Shown piece after piece: positions 34,793 to 43,342 of a DNA stretch of 64,000 nt. The position numbers and the translations under genes were made by a program. The notes under the pieces are model-generated. The model was not told the DNA's origin. It made no database searches and worked only from the letters and a program-made list of their open reading frames with translations. Position 1 is the stretch's first letter, and each line of letters opens with the position of its first letter. Source of the stretch: Hyphomicrobiales bacterium (GTDB taxonomy: Bacteria; Pseudomonadota; Alphaproteobacteria; Parvibaculales; Parvibaculaceae); assembly GCA_016124805.1 (NCBI GenBank), contig WGND01000003.1:310001-374000 (forward strand), given 5' to 3'.

Positions 34793-34897
34793 ATTTCCTC
34801 CTTAAGCTGCGACGCATAGGTTTGTTAATCTGCTGCGCGGCGACATTCCCCTCGGCAAAAAGACTAAACCAATTGAATTTTGAGCCCAAAAAAATAG

Positions 34898-34911
34898 TGA
34901 CGCTTGCGTCA
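34898..34911. promoter_or_regulatory. Perfect dyad between diiron and hydrolase genes
   Basis: TGACGC-TT-GCGTCA is a 6-bp-arm inverted repeat in the divergent intergenic region, 55 bp before the hydrolase and 106 bp before the diiron gene. Its CGCTTGCG core equals that of the dyad at 19344-19359. Confidence 0.45.
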
Positions 34912-34965
34912 TGTTTTTCTGACAAAATGTCGACGTGAAACAAGAACAATGAGGTCGGTGGGAAA

Positions 34966-35781
34966 ATGACTCAGAAATTCGTTGAAACGCCCCATGGCAC
35001 AATCAGCTATCTCGACACGGGCGGCGCAGGGCCAGTGGTGGTGTTCATTCACGGCAATTCGGCGTGCAAGGAGTATTTCGGCAAGCAGTTCGCCAGCCCT
35101 CTTGCGGCGCAATATCGGCTGATCGCACTTGATCTGCCCGGCCATGGCGCCAGCGCGAATGCAAGCGATCCCGACAAGTCCTATTCGATCCACGGCTTTG
35201 CCGATGCGACGATGGCTTTTCTGGATGCCATTGGCGTGACGAAGGCGACACTGGTGGGCTGGTCGCTGGGAGGACATGCGGTGCTGGAAATGATGGCGCG
35301 CTGGCCAGGCACGACGGCGGCCTGGATCACGGGGACGCCGCCTGCCGGCGGGGCCGATATGGAGCAGGCCTTTCTGCCAAGCGAGAATATGGGGCTGACC
35401 TTCAAGGATGAATTCACGGCTGAGGACGCGCGTGTCCAGTCGCAAGGCGGGTTGGGCGCGGGCGAAAAGCTCGAGGACTGGATGCTGGCGTCCGCCAAAC
35501 GGGCCGATGGCCGCTTCCGGCCGATGATGCTTCAGTCCGCGATTGAGGGGCGTGATCTGGACGGGCGCAAGATTGCCGAGGAGTCGCCGCTTCCGCTTGC
35601 CGTGGTGACCGGGGCGGAGGAGATTTTCGTCAATAACGCGTTTCTGGAAACGGTGAAGTATCGCAATTTGTGGGACGGCAAGGTGCATGTGTTGCCGGGC
35701 GCGGGGCATATGCCCTTCTGGCAGATGCCGGATGTTGTCAATCCGATGTTGGGGCGGTTTCTGGCCGAGGTTACCGCCTAG
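34966..35781 (+). CDS. Alpha/beta-fold hydrolase
   Basis: The 271-residue enzyme has the oxyanion-hole motif VVVFIHGNSACK, the nucleophile elbow VGWSLGGHA with Ser100, and a C-terminal GAGHMPFWQMPD with the catalytic His. It has no signal peptide and so is cytoplasmic. Substrates could be esters, lactones or thioesters. It is divergent from the diiron protein gene and shares a palindromic intergenic region with it, so the two may be induced together. Its end overlaps the convergent receiver gene by 4 nt. Confidence 0.9.
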   Translation: MTQKFVETPHGTISYLDTGGAGPVVVFIHGNSACKEYFGKQFASPLAAQYRLIALDLPGHGASANASDPDKSYSIHGFADATMAFLDAIGVTKATLVGWSLGGHAVLEMMARWPGTTAAWITGTPPAGGADMEQAFLPSENMGLTFKDEFTAEDARVQSQGGLGAGEKLEDWMLASAKRADGRFRPMMLQSAIEGRDLDGRKIAEESPLPLAVVTGAEEIFVNNAFLETVKYRNLWDGKVHVLPGAGHMPFWQMPDVVNPMLGRFLAEVTA

Positions 35782-36272
35782 AAAGGCCAGTCGGCATGGC
35801 GCACCTGCAGATTGCGCGTGGGCGAGGGGCCGCGATAGGTCGGCGTTTCGACAATATGCAGTGGCTTGGAGAGGGCGCGCAGGATGGCCTGATAAAGCAG
35901 GTCGGCAGATAGCGGCTTGGCGAGATAGTCGGTGACACCCTGATCGCGGGCGTGATCAACAATCGCGCGGGTCAGATGGCCTGAAATCATGAGAATGGGA
36001 ATGTCACAATTGCCTTGCGTGCTGGCGCGCACAAGGCGTGTCATTTCATAGCCATCCATGGGATACATGGCACCGTCGGTGATGATGATGTCGGGTTTTT
36101 CGGCATTGAAAATCTCGAGGCCGCGCTGACCGTCGCGGGCTTCCAGAATGCAGCCGACGCGCATGGAATGCAGCAGCGCGATGACAAGGCGGCGCATTTC
36201 GCTGCTGTCCTCGACCACGAGAATACGCAACTTCGTGAAAATGTCACTCGCACTGGCTGCCGGGGAGGTCAT
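35778..36272 (-). CDS. Single-domain response regulator (receiver) with short tail
   Basis: The 164-residue product is a CheY-like receiver: acidic pocket Glu21-Asp22, phosphoacceptor Asp66 in IIITDGAMYP, the switch region ILMISGHL and the conserved Lys in YLAKPL. There is no output domain, only a tail starting with VETPTYRGP. The same tail motif ends the receiver at 36805, which points to duplication. It overlaps the Hpt gene by 4 nt, so receiver, Hpt and receiver form an operon and probably a phosphorelay. The input kinase is not in the window. Confidence 0.9.
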   Translation of the reverse strand: MTSPAASASDIFTKLRILVVEDSSEMRRLVIALLHSMRVGCILEARDGQRGLEIFNAEKPDIIITDGAMYPMDGYEMTRLVRASTQGNCDIPILMISGHLTRAIVDHARDQGVTDYLAKPLSADLLYQAILRALSKPLHIVETPTYRGPSPTRNLQVRHADWPF

Positions 36273-36799
36273 CCCGCAATCCGCCTCTCGCGAATGGTCG
36301 TCTTGATGAGACGTTCGAGGGCCCGCAATGTTTCCAGTGCGATGATGTCATTGTTTTCGCGGCCGGACAGGGTGTCCTGCATGGCTTCTATATGGAAACG
36401 CAGGATTGTCCCGTCGAGACGCTCGCTGCTGACCGTGCCTTCGATATAGGTGCAAAGCGAATTGGCAAAGCGGCTGATCATCGGGTGACCGAAGGTGCCT
36501 GCCAGACCGCGCATGTCGTGGGCGATGTCATAGAGCCGGTCGCAGGCGGACTGGCTGCCGGCGGCAATGTCGTCCAACAGGCGGAAGAGACCATCGATCT
36601 GGCGCAGCAATGTCTCGCCATATTTGCCCTCAAGACCACGAATGGTCTGCTGCATATTGTCGAGCATGCGCGGGTCGAGGCGCATGGGACCGGCATGATC
36701 GGGCCCCAGCTTGCGTTCCGCGATGGAGGGCACGCGGATGAAACGCACATCAACGGCATTGGCTTCGTTTTCGGGGTTCACTGTTTTCATGATGCCCAC
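36269..36799 (-). CDS. Histidine phosphotransfer (Hpt) domain protein
   Basis: The 176-residue protein has a disordered N-terminus of about 40 residues, then a helical Hpt domain with the phospho-accepting His94 in LYDIAHDMRGLAGTFG, an exact family-type motif. It would shuttle phosphate between the two receivers encoded on each side (5-bp gap upstream, 4-nt overlap downstream). A start at the second Met (36790) is also possible. The partner kinase and the final output are unknown. Confidence 0.9.
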   Translation of the reverse strand: MGIMKTVNPENEANAVDVRFIRVPSIAERKLGPDHAGPMRLDPRMLDNMQQTIRGLEGKYGETLLRQIDGLFRLLDDIAAGSQSACDRLYDIAHDMRGLAGTFGHPMISRFANSLCTYIEGTVSSERLDGTILRFHIEAMQDTLSGRENNDIIALETLRALERLIKTTIRERRIAG

Positions 36800-36804
36800 C
36801 CCCC

Positions 36805-37311
36805 TCAGATCAAGGTGACCGGTGCGCGGCGCTCCGGGCCCGTGAAGGGGCGTGCGCTGCGGCGTCTGTCCGGACCGCGGAATGTCGGTGTTTCGATGAA
36901 CTGGCGCGGCCGGTCAATCGCTGCGATCAGCCGCTGGTAGAGACTCCGGGGACTGACGGGTTTTGAAAGAAATTCGCTGATGCCGATGTCGCGGGCGCGC
37001 TCAATGGAGGCGAGATCGGTGTGGCCGGAAATCATGATGATGGGAACGGTTGCCAGTGTGCCGCGATCAATGAGGCGCAGCTTTTCGGCAAATGTGAAAC
37101 CGTCGACAGGCTTCATGGCGGCATCGGTGATGACCAGTTCAGGCTCATGTGTCTCAAAGGCCTTGAGCGCCGCGTCGCCATCTGTCGCGACGTGAATTGT
37201 GCCCACGCCGAGCGCATGCAGCAGACCTGTCAGCAATTGCCGCATATAGGCGCTGTCGTCCGCAACGAGCACGCTGAGTGATTTAAATACTGCGCTAGTC
37301 ATACCCACCAA
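36805..37311 (-). CDS. Single-domain response regulator (receiver) with GPDRRR tail
   Basis: The 168-residue receiver has Asp18-Asp19, phosphoacceptor Asp63 in LVITDAAMKPVDG, IIMISGHTD and the conserved Lys in FLSKPV. A basic tail carries ETPTFRGPDRRRSARPF and a second GPERR motif. The first 3 residues before MTSAVFK may not be translated. It is the first gene of the receiver-Hpt-receiver operon. The sister receiver at 35778 shares the ETPT-aromatic-RGP tail. Some alphaproteobacterial motility and stress regulators carry a similar RGPDRRR tail. Confidence 0.9.
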   Translation of the reverse strand: MVGMTSAVFKSLSVLVADDSAYMRQLLTGLLHALGVGTIHVATDGDAALKAFETHEPELVITDAAMKPVDGFTFAEKLRLIDRGTLATVPIIMISGHTDLASIERARDIGISEFLSKPVSPRSLYQRLIAAIDRPRQFIETPTFRGPDRRRSARPFTGPERRAPVTLI

Positions 37312-37467
37312 ACCTCTTCAGTCATCGTTGGGCATGGTGTCCAACCAGGCCCCGGTATCCCCTTGAAGGGGCGTACCGCAGGAAAGGCTAAGGGAAAGGT
37401 CTTAAGAAAATGGAAGCCGGAAGTCGAAAATCTGATGATAAAGTCCGCGAATGCGGGGTTTTTCCCA

Positions 37468-38379
37468 CTATTCCGGCATTTCTTCTGTCACTTCTTTTGT
37501 CTTGTTCAGTGCCGGGTCGGTGTCCGTTTCGTCCGGTGTGGCGCTTTGTGATTCGGCCTTCTGGGCGATGCGTTCATTGATGGCCCGCAGTTTGGTCTCG
37601 ACTTCGTCGATACCGATATCGATGAGGCTTTTCTGGCTGTCGGTCTTTGCGGGCTTGGCGGGTGCTGCCTCTTTGGCGGCGGCTTCGGGATCGACGTGGT
37701 CGGCCCCGGTTGGCAGATAGGAGGCCATGGAGCGGTTGCCTGCAACGACCTGCAGGCGGGCCAGCCGATCGGCGATCAGGGCGGCATGGTCGGCATAATG
37801 TTCGCTGACCTGCAGGATGCGATCACGGGCTTTTTCGATCTCGGCGGCGATCTGTTCAATCTCTTCATCATCGGCCAGCGCGTTGCGTGGCGGCGAGAGA
37901 GCGAGGCCTTCGGGCGCCGTGGTCAGATTGACGATGGGCAGGGCGACAACGGCACGGCCTTCGCCATCCAGCGCGGTGGAGAAGCTGGCATGACGTCCGT
38001 CGATCAGGCGGCCGCAGATCAGGTTGATGCGGTTATGGGAGGCGGTGCCTGCAATGGCGTCGATTTCGCTGCGCAAATCGTCATAGCGACCCGCGAGAAG
38101 GGCGCGGCGTCCGAGATCCTCGTGACGGGCGGCATCTGCCAGCAGGTCGGCGCATTCGCGCAGGCGCTCGGCAAGGGCGTCGATGGCAAGGACGGCGGTT
38201 TCGATGGTGCTGAGGGCCGTGGCGATGGTCTGGCCGAGTTCGGCGGCGGAGAGCGACCCACGCAGGCCTGTGCTGCCACGCATGACGCGGGCCAGCGCTT
38301 CGCGCGAAACCGGCGGCGTTTCATCGGCCTGTTCCGGCTTGCCTTGTCGCAAGGATTTCAATCGAGAGAGTATGCCCAT
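37468..38379 (-). CDS. Flagellin-core-like protein of unknown function
   Basis: The 303-residue protein is not a normal flagellin, but residues 52-125 read like the flagellin D1 region: STIETAVLAIDALAERLREC, then RYDDLRSEIDAIAGTASHNR and INLICG. Residues 170-210 (EEIEQIAAEIEKARDRILQV) recall the C-terminal flagellin helix. The N-terminus (MGILSRLKSLRQGKPEQADE) is basic and unlike the flagellin export end, and an Ala/Lys/Pro-rich linker plus an acidic tail follow. It lies beside the receiver-Hpt operon on the same strand with a 156-bp gap. The role is unknown. Confidence 0.7.
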   Translation of the reverse strand: MGILSRLKSLRQGKPEQADETPPVSREALARVMRGSTGLRGSLSAAELGQTIATALSTIETAVLAIDALAERLRECADLLADAARHEDLGRRALLAGRYDDLRSEIDAIAGTASHNRINLICGRLIDGRHASFSTALDGEGRAVVALPIVNLTTAPEGLALSPPRNALADDEEIEQIAAEIEKARDRILQVSEHYADHAALIADRLARLQVVAGNRSMASYLPTGADHVDPEAAAKEAAPAKPAKTDSQKSLIDIGIDEVETKLRAINERIAQKAESQSATPDETDTDPALNKTKEVTEEMPE

Positions 38380-38507
38380 ATTGTCTTCTCATTCACGGCG
38401 ATGCCCATCGCACAGGCAAAAGCATAGGGCTGGAGTGTTGACGACAGCTAAACGCGTCTCTCCGGTTTGACAGCAATTGCGAGAAAACCAAGGCGAGACT
38501 GACGTTT

Positions 38508-38984
38508 ATGCAGCATATCCCGCGGCCCATATGGATCATTCTGCGGTTTCTGATCCGGCTTTACTGGCGCCTGGCCCGGCCCTTGACGGTGGGCGTGCGC
38601 GGTTTTGTGCGCAATGCCGCCGGTGAGGTGCTGTTGGTGCGACACAGCTATATGCCGGGCTGGTATTTGCCGGGGGGCGGGGTGAGCCGGGGCGAGACCA
38701 TGCAGGCCGCACTCGCCCGCGAACTGGATGAGGAGGCGGGTGTCCTGCTGCGGGGCCCTGCGCGTCTTTTCGGTCTTTACGCCAATTTCCGCGAATTCAA
38801 GTCAGACCATGTGGCGATGTTTGTGATCGAGGCAGGCAGCTATGACAGCGAACCGCGCCGCAGTGCCGAGATTGCCGAATATGGCTTCTATCCGACTGAT
38901 GCGCTGCCGGAAGACACAAGCCCCTCAACGAAGCGCCGCATCGCCGAGGTGCTGGCGGGTCGTGCGCCCGACGAGCTCTGGTAG
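38508..38984 (+). CDS. NUDIX hydrolase
   Basis: The 158-residue enzyme carries a complete NUDIX box beginning GGGVSRGETMQAALARELDE and continuing EAGV. It hydrolyses a nucleoside diphosphate linked to another group; which one is unknown. An N-terminal hydrophobic helix (IPRPIWIILRFLIRLYWRL) could tether it to the membrane, which is unusual for small NUDIX enzymes. It is divergent from the flagellin-like gene and convergent with the amidase, with 1 bp between stops. Confidence 0.88.
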   Translation: MQHIPRPIWIILRFLIRLYWRLARPLTVGVRGFVRNAAGEVLLVRHSYMPGWYLPGGGVSRGETMQAALARELDEEAGVLLRGPARLFGLYANFREFKSDHVAMFVIEAGSYDSEPRRSAEIAEYGFYPTDALPEDTSPSTKRRIAEVLAGRAPDELW

Positions 38985-38985
38985 G

Positions 38986-40413
38986 TTAGAGCTTCGGGTA
39001 GCGTCCGATCCAGGGCAGGGCCTCCTCAAGCTGACCGGCCAGACGATAGAGCGTGGCCTCATCGCCAAAGCGGCCCGTGAACATCATGCCGAGCGGCAGG
39101 CCGTCGCTGCTCATATGCAGCGGCATGGACATGGAAGGCTGACCCGTCATGTTGAACATGCCGATGGCAGGCAGATATTCGCTCATCCGGTTGAAATAGG
39201 TGCCGACATCATCGGTCATCATATCGAGCCAGCCGAGCTTGATGGGCGGCGTGGCAAGCGTCGGGCCGAGCAGGACGTCGTATTTCTGCATGAAATCGCC
39301 GAAGCGGCGACCAAGCTGATGGATGAAATGCGTGCCCGCGACGTAATCGGGGCCGGTGATTGTTTTGCCGCTTTCCGAGACAAGCCAGGTGATGTGCTCA
39401 AGATCTTCGGGCGTGGCCTCGCGTCCGAGTTCCAGCTCGCGTTCGCGCACGGCCGCACGCGTGTTGCTGGCGATAAGGGCTGCCTGCGCGCGTGACATTT
39501 CTGTGGGATCGGTTTTCAGCGCGGCTTCTTCCACCTTGTGGCCGAGTTCCTCACAGAGTTTGGCCGTGGCTTCGACCGTCTTGACGACTTCGGGATGGCA
39601 GAGGCTGCCATCGGGACGCTTGGTGGTGAAGGCAATGCGCAGCGAGGTCGGCCTGGCGGCGAGTTCCTCCAGATAGGGTCTGGCCTGATGGGGTGCAGCA
39701 TAGGGATCGCCGATCGCAGCACCCGCTGTTGCATCCAGCATGGCAGCGCTGTCGCGCACCGTGCGCGACACAACATGGCTGATCGACATGCCGGCCCAGC
39801 CTTCACCGCGATCAGGCCCGGCAGGGGTGCGCCCTCGTGTGGGTTTCATGCCGAAGAGGCCGCAAGCAGCCGACGGCACACGGATGGAGCCGCCGCCATC
39901 GCTGGCATTGGCAACGGGGATGATGCCGGCGGCAACAGCTGCCGCCGCGCCCCCTGACGAACCGCCCGTTGAATGTTCAAGGTTCCACGGATTGCGGCTG
40001 GGGCCATGCAGCACCGGCTCGGTGGTGACGGTGAGGCCGAATTCGGGTGAATTTGTTTTGCCGAAAATGACAAGGCCCGCCTCAAGATAGCGGTCGGTCA
40101 GGGTGTTGTTGTGGTCAAATTTCTGCGTGGCAAAGAATTTCGAGCCTGAGGTGGTGATCGTTCCCTTCAAGGCCATGTTGAGGTCCTTGATCAGGAAGGG
40201 GACGCCACGATAGGGCCCGTCGGGCAGACCCTTTTCGATCTGCGCGCGCGCCTCGTCATAATGTTTCAGGACCACGGCATTGATTTTGGGATTGACGGCT
40301 TCGGTCCGCTCGATGGCGGTGTCGAGCAATTCGGTCGGTGTGACATCGCCGGATTTCACGAGGGCGGCAAGGCCCAGTCCGTCATATTTGTCGTAATCGG
40401 TGAATTTGCTCAT
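38986..40413 (-). CDS. Amidase (amidase signature family)
   Basis: The 475-residue hydrolase has the full Ser-cisSer-Lys triad: Lys76 in GVPFLIKDL, Ser153 in HSTGGSSGGAAA and Ser177 in DGGGSIRVPSA. It resembles bacterial broad-range amidases and 6-aminohexanoate-cyclic-dimer or indoleacetamide hydrolases rather than GatA. No gatB or gatC is nearby, and the C-terminal region differs from GatA. The ATG at 40413 begins MSKFTDYDKYDGLGLAALV; the upstream open frame is not protein-like. It lies downstream of pirin with a terminator between them. Confidence 0.9.
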   Translation of the reverse strand: MSKFTDYDKYDGLGLAALVKSGDVTPTELLDTAIERTEAVNPKINAVVLKHYDEARAQIEKGLPDGPYRGVPFLIKDLNMALKGTITTSGSKFFATQKFDHNNTLTDRYLEAGLVIFGKTNSPEFGLTVTTEPVLHGPSRNPWNLEHSTGGSSGGAAAAVAAGIIPVANASDGGGSIRVPSAACGLFGMKPTRGRTPAGPDRGEGWAGMSISHVVSRTVRDSAAMLDATAGAAIGDPYAAPHQARPYLEELAARPTSLRIAFTTKRPDGSLCHPEVVKTVEATAKLCEELGHKVEEAALKTDPTEMSRAQAALIASNTRAAVRERELELGREATPEDLEHITWLVSESGKTITGPDYVAGTHFIHQLGRRFGDFMQKYDVLLGPTLATPPIKLGWLDMMTDDVGTYFNRMSEYLPAIGMFNMTGQPSMSMPLHMSSDGLPLGMMFTGRFGDEATLYRLAGQLEEALPWIGRYPKL

Positions 40414-40479
40414 GGCCGGTCCTTTTCTTTGCCTGACTCGTATTTTGATGCGCGATGCTAGCGCGGGAGCGGGTGAGGA

Positions 40480-40522
40480 CAAAGAAAAGACGCACCGACA
40501 GGGTTCAGGCTGTCGATGCGTC
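40480..40522 (-). terminator. Rho-independent terminator of pirin
   Basis: On the minus strand GACGCA-x-CGACAG / CTGTCG-x-TGCGTC forms a 13-bp stem with one mismatch, followed by TTTTCTTTG. It starts 22 bp after the pirin stop. Confidence 0.85.
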
Positions 40523-40543
40523 CATTTTCGGTCTTGTCGTGGC

Positions 40544-41254
40544 TTACTGCTCTGGCGGCAGGTCCACCAGGATGATCTCGGCCTCTTGGGATGCCGTGAT
40601 CTCGAGCTTGTCGACGTCGCGGATGGCGGCACCTGAGCGCTCGCTGACCTCAATGCCATTCACCGTGACGCTGCCCTTTGCGGGGACGAGATAGGCAAGG
40701 CGCCCACCGGACAGGTCATGCGTGACGGTGACACCGGCCTCCAGCGTGGCTCCGAGGACGGCGGCGTCCTGGGCGATCCAGAGTGTTTCGGCGGTGGCGT
40801 CCTTGCGACCGCTGGCAAGCGGCACAAGCTGGTTCTTGCGGCTGTCACGCGGGAAACTTGCCGTCTCCCAGCGCGGCGTCACGCCTGTGCGATCGGGCTG
40901 GATCCAGATCTGGAAAATCCGCGTGTCGGCGTCTTCCAGATTCCATTCCTCGTGCAGGATGCCGCGACCGGCGGACATCACCTGTACGTCGCCGGCGACC
41001 GTACGACCTTCATTGTTGAGGTGGTCGCGATGGGTGATTGCCCCTTCACGGACATAGGTGATGATTTCCATGTCGCGATGGCCGTGGCGGTCAAAGCCGG
41101 TGCCCGCCTTGATCTGGTCGTCGTTCCAGACCAGCAGCTTGCCCCAGCCCATGCGCTTGGGATCAACATAATTGGCAAAGGAAAAGTGATGCTTTGCGTT
41201 CAGCCAGCCGTGATCGGCTGCGCCGAGGCTTTCAAATGTACGAACGTCGATCAT
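40544..41254 (-). CDS. Pirin family protein
   Basis: The 236-residue bicupin has the pirin metal site: FDRHGHRDMEIITYVREGAI with two His and Glu, THRDHLNNEG and the GRGILHEEWN segment. E. coli YhhW of this family degrades quercetin, but physiological roles are mostly unknown. The ATG at 41254 with GGAAT upstream is preferred over the Met 5 codons earlier. It lies downstream of wrbA on the same strand, separated by a large GC-rich inverted repeat, so it may be co-regulated with wrbA under oxidative or electrophile stress. Confidence 0.92.
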   Translation of the reverse strand: MIDVRTFESLGAADHGWLNAKHHFSFANYVDPKRMGWGKLLVWNDDQIKAGTGFDRHGHRDMEIITYVREGAITHRDHLNNEGRTVAGDVQVMSAGRGILHEEWNLEDADTRIFQIWIQPDRTGVTPRWETASFPRDSRKNQLVPLASGRKDATAETLWIAQDAAVLGATLEAGVTVTHDLSGGRLAYLVPAKGSVTVNGIEVSERSGAAIRDVDKLEITASQEAEIILVDLPPEQ

Positions 41255-41275
41255 TTTTATTCCTTTCATCGAAGG

Positions 41276-41319
41276 GCCGACCCGCCGCTGTCGGGGGAGG
41301 GGGACGCTGGCGGGTCGGC
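41276..41319. repeat. 11-bp perfect inverted repeat between wrbA and pirin
   Basis: GCCGACCCGCC (41276-41286) and GGCGGGTCGGC (41309-41319) flank a 22-nt G-rich loop. The hairpin has no U-tract on the minus strand, but lies just before the pirin ribosome-binding region, so it could stabilise the message or attenuate read-through. Confidence 0.5.
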
Positions 41320-41387
41320 TTGAAGCGTGGACCTACGGGGGGCAGTGGTCGTCACGCTTCGCTGATTTGATTCAAAGCCGCTGACCG

Positions 41388-42005
41388 TCAGTCGGCTTTC
41401 AGTTTCTTGGCGATCCTGGCAACACGGGCACCCTGGAAATGGGCCATGGCCAGTTCATTGTCATTCGGGTTGCGGTTTTCCCCGTCCGGACCGGTGGCAA
41501 TGGTGCCAGCGCCATAGGGCGAGGAACCATGGGCGACCGAGAGATCGCGCAGATGTTCTGACTCGTAAGACAGACCGGCGATCAGCATGCCGTGATGGAG
41601 CAGCGTGTTGTGGAACGATGTGATTGTCGTTTCACGGCCACCACCTGTACCGGTGGAAACAAAGACGCTGCCGACTTTGCCGCTGAGAGCGCCTTTGGCC
41701 CAAAGACCACCTGTCTGGTCGAGGAAGGTGCGCATCTGGCCTGTCATGTTGCCAAAGCGCGTGGGTGTGCCAAAGAGTATGGCGTCATAATCACCCAGCT
41801 CATTGGGATCGGCGACATCGGCTGGCTGGTCGAGTTTCATGCCGGCCTGTTTTCGGGCTTCTTCCGACATGGTTTCAGGCACTTTTTTGAGGGTGACCTC
41901 AATGCCATCGACGCTGCCTGCGCCCTCGGCGACGGCTTTTGCCATGGTTTCGATATGGCCATAGGCGCTGTGATAGAGAACCAGAATCTTTGTCTTGTCA
42001 GCCAT
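41388..42005 (-). CDS. wrbA: NAD(P)H:quinone oxidoreductase WrbA
   Basis: WrbA is an FMN-dependent, flavodoxin-like enzyme that reduces quinones by two electrons and protects against redox cycling. The 205-residue product has the FMN loop [15 protein letters not shown], then [20 protein letters not shown] and [20 protein letters not shown], all characteristic. The ATG at 42005 ([13 protein letters not shown]) is preferred over the 33-codon upstream extension. It is divergent from a LysR regulator, with an AACAATC/GATTGTT operator-like dyad between them, so induction by LysR is likely. Confidence 0.95.
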   Translation of the reverse strand: MADKTKILVLYHSAYGHIETMAKAVAEGAGSVDGIEVTLKKVPETMSEEARKQAGMKLDQPADVADPNELGDYDAILFGTPTRFGNMTGQMRTFLDQTGGLWAKGALSGKVGSVFVSTGTGGGRETTITSFHNTLLHHGMLIAGLSYESEHLRDLSVAHGSSPYGAGTIATGPDGENRNPNDNELAMAHFQGARVARIAKKLKAD

Positions 42006-42092
42006 GTCACTCTCTCCTTGTGTGGTGGGCGCTGCTTTGTCGGGCGCTTCCCCGTGTTTCGATGGGGAATATTTAATTGATCTCAGGGGGAT

Positions 42093-42122
42093 AACAATCC
42101 ACACTTTCAGGAACAGATTGTT
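42093..42122. promoter_or_regulatory. Candidate LysR operator
   Basis: AACAATC (42093-42099) and GATTGTT (42116-42122) form a dyad with a 16-nt spacer between the divergent wrbA and LysR genes. Arms with T-N-A ends and this span fit LysR-type sites. Confidence 0.5.
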
Positions 42123-42148
42123 GCCTATATGAGATAAAGGGTCAGCAC

Positions 42149-43114
42149 ATGTTGGGCGATCTCAATGCCTATCTGGTCTTTGCCAAGGTAGTGGAGACGA
42201 GCAGCTTTACGGCGGCGGCCGAGGCCCTGAAGCTGTCGAAATCCATGGTCAGCCGCCAGATTTCGGGTCTGGAGGATGCGCTGGGGGTTCGCCTGCTCAA
42301 TCGCACGACGCGCAGCCTGAGCGTGACGGAGGTCGGGGCGGTTGTTTACCAGCACGCCCAGCGCATTGTGAACGCGGCTGAGGAGGTCGAGCAGGACGTG
42401 ACCTGCATCGAGGGCGCGGTGCGGGGGCAGCTGCGGGTGAACGGCCCGATGAGCTTTGGCATTGTGCAGCTCGGCCCGGTGCTGCCGGAATTCTTTATCC
42501 GATATCCCGATCTGACACTTGATCTCGTGCTCAACGACCGCCGGGTTGATCTGATTGATGAAGGCTTTGATGTGTCGCTGCGCATCTCGTCGCTGGATGA
42601 TTCAAGCCTGATTGCCCGCCAGCTTGCGCCGGTGCGCGTGCGGGTGGTTGCCTCGCCCGGCTTTTTCAAGGCCCATGGCATGCCGACCCATCCACGGGAT
42701 CTGACGAAGATGAATGCTTTGCTCTATTCGCTGCAACCGCGCGCCGAGCAGGTCAGCCTGACCAGTGACAAGGGCGAGAAGGTGACGGTTGACGTGTCTG
42801 GCCCCGTCCTTTCCAACAATAGTGATGCGCTGATGCCGAGCCTGCTGGCGGGCCTCGGCTTTGCCCTCATTCCGGATTTCCTTTGCCATGACTATCTGCG
42901 CAACGGGCAGCTGGTCGAGGCGCTGACGGACTGGCATGCGCCGACCCTCAAGCTTCATGCGATGTATCCCCAGGGTCGGCATCTCTCAATCAAGGTGCGC
43001 GCTTTCGTGGATTTCATGGCGGAGAAATTCGGGGCCGATACAGCGCCCTGGGTCAGGCCGCTGGACGCCCCTGTTTCCGGCCCCGGCGTCACGGGAAGGA
43101 CAAAAAAGTCATGA
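42149..43114 (+). CDS. LysR family transcriptional regulator
   Basis: The 321-residue regulator has the LysR winged [41 protein letters not shown] and [14 protein letters not shown], then a periplasmic-binding-like effector domain. It is the AaeR/YhjC/QseD-like subgroup in which divergent targets are often quinone or NAD(P)H oxidoreductases. It is divergent from wrbA and probably controls wrbA and pirin in response to quinones or other electrophiles. The C-terminal 20 residues are low complexity. Confidence 0.92.
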   Translation: MLGDLNAYLVFAKVVETSSFTAAAEALKLSKSMVSRQISGLEDALGVRLLNRTTRSLSVTEVGAVVYQHAQRIVNAAEEVEQDVTCIEGAVRGQLRVNGPMSFGIVQLGPVLPEFFIRYPDLTLDLVLNDRRVDLIDEGFDVSLRISSLDDSSLIARQLAPVRVRVVASPGFFKAHGMPTHPRDLTKMNALLYSLQPRAEQVSLTSDKGEKVTVDVSGPVLSNNSDALMPSLLAGLGFALIPDFLCHDYLRNGQLVEALTDWHAPTLKLHAMYPQGRHLSIKVRAFVDFMAEKFGADTAPWVRPLDAPVSGPGVTGRTKKS

Positions 43115-43342
43115 GATGCGGAAATGCTTTACCTGTGGCTGTTGAACATGCTATCGGCCTTTCTTCCGCAAGCGGACGGAACAGGACCATGATGCATTTT
43201 GAGGCACAGCGACGAGAACGACGAGAGGCAAGCATTGCTGCTTGCGCCTTTGCCCGTCGTGCTGCCTTTCATCTGACATCGGCCTGAGTGCTGAGGGGGT
43301 CAGGCAAGACGACCCGACCCTATCGCACTGAAAGAAAATTCC

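Noticed and set aside
33644-34819. 391-residue open frame on the plus strand
   Set aside because: It is antisense to the diiron protein, whose metal ligands are complete; the frame is a codon-bias shadow.
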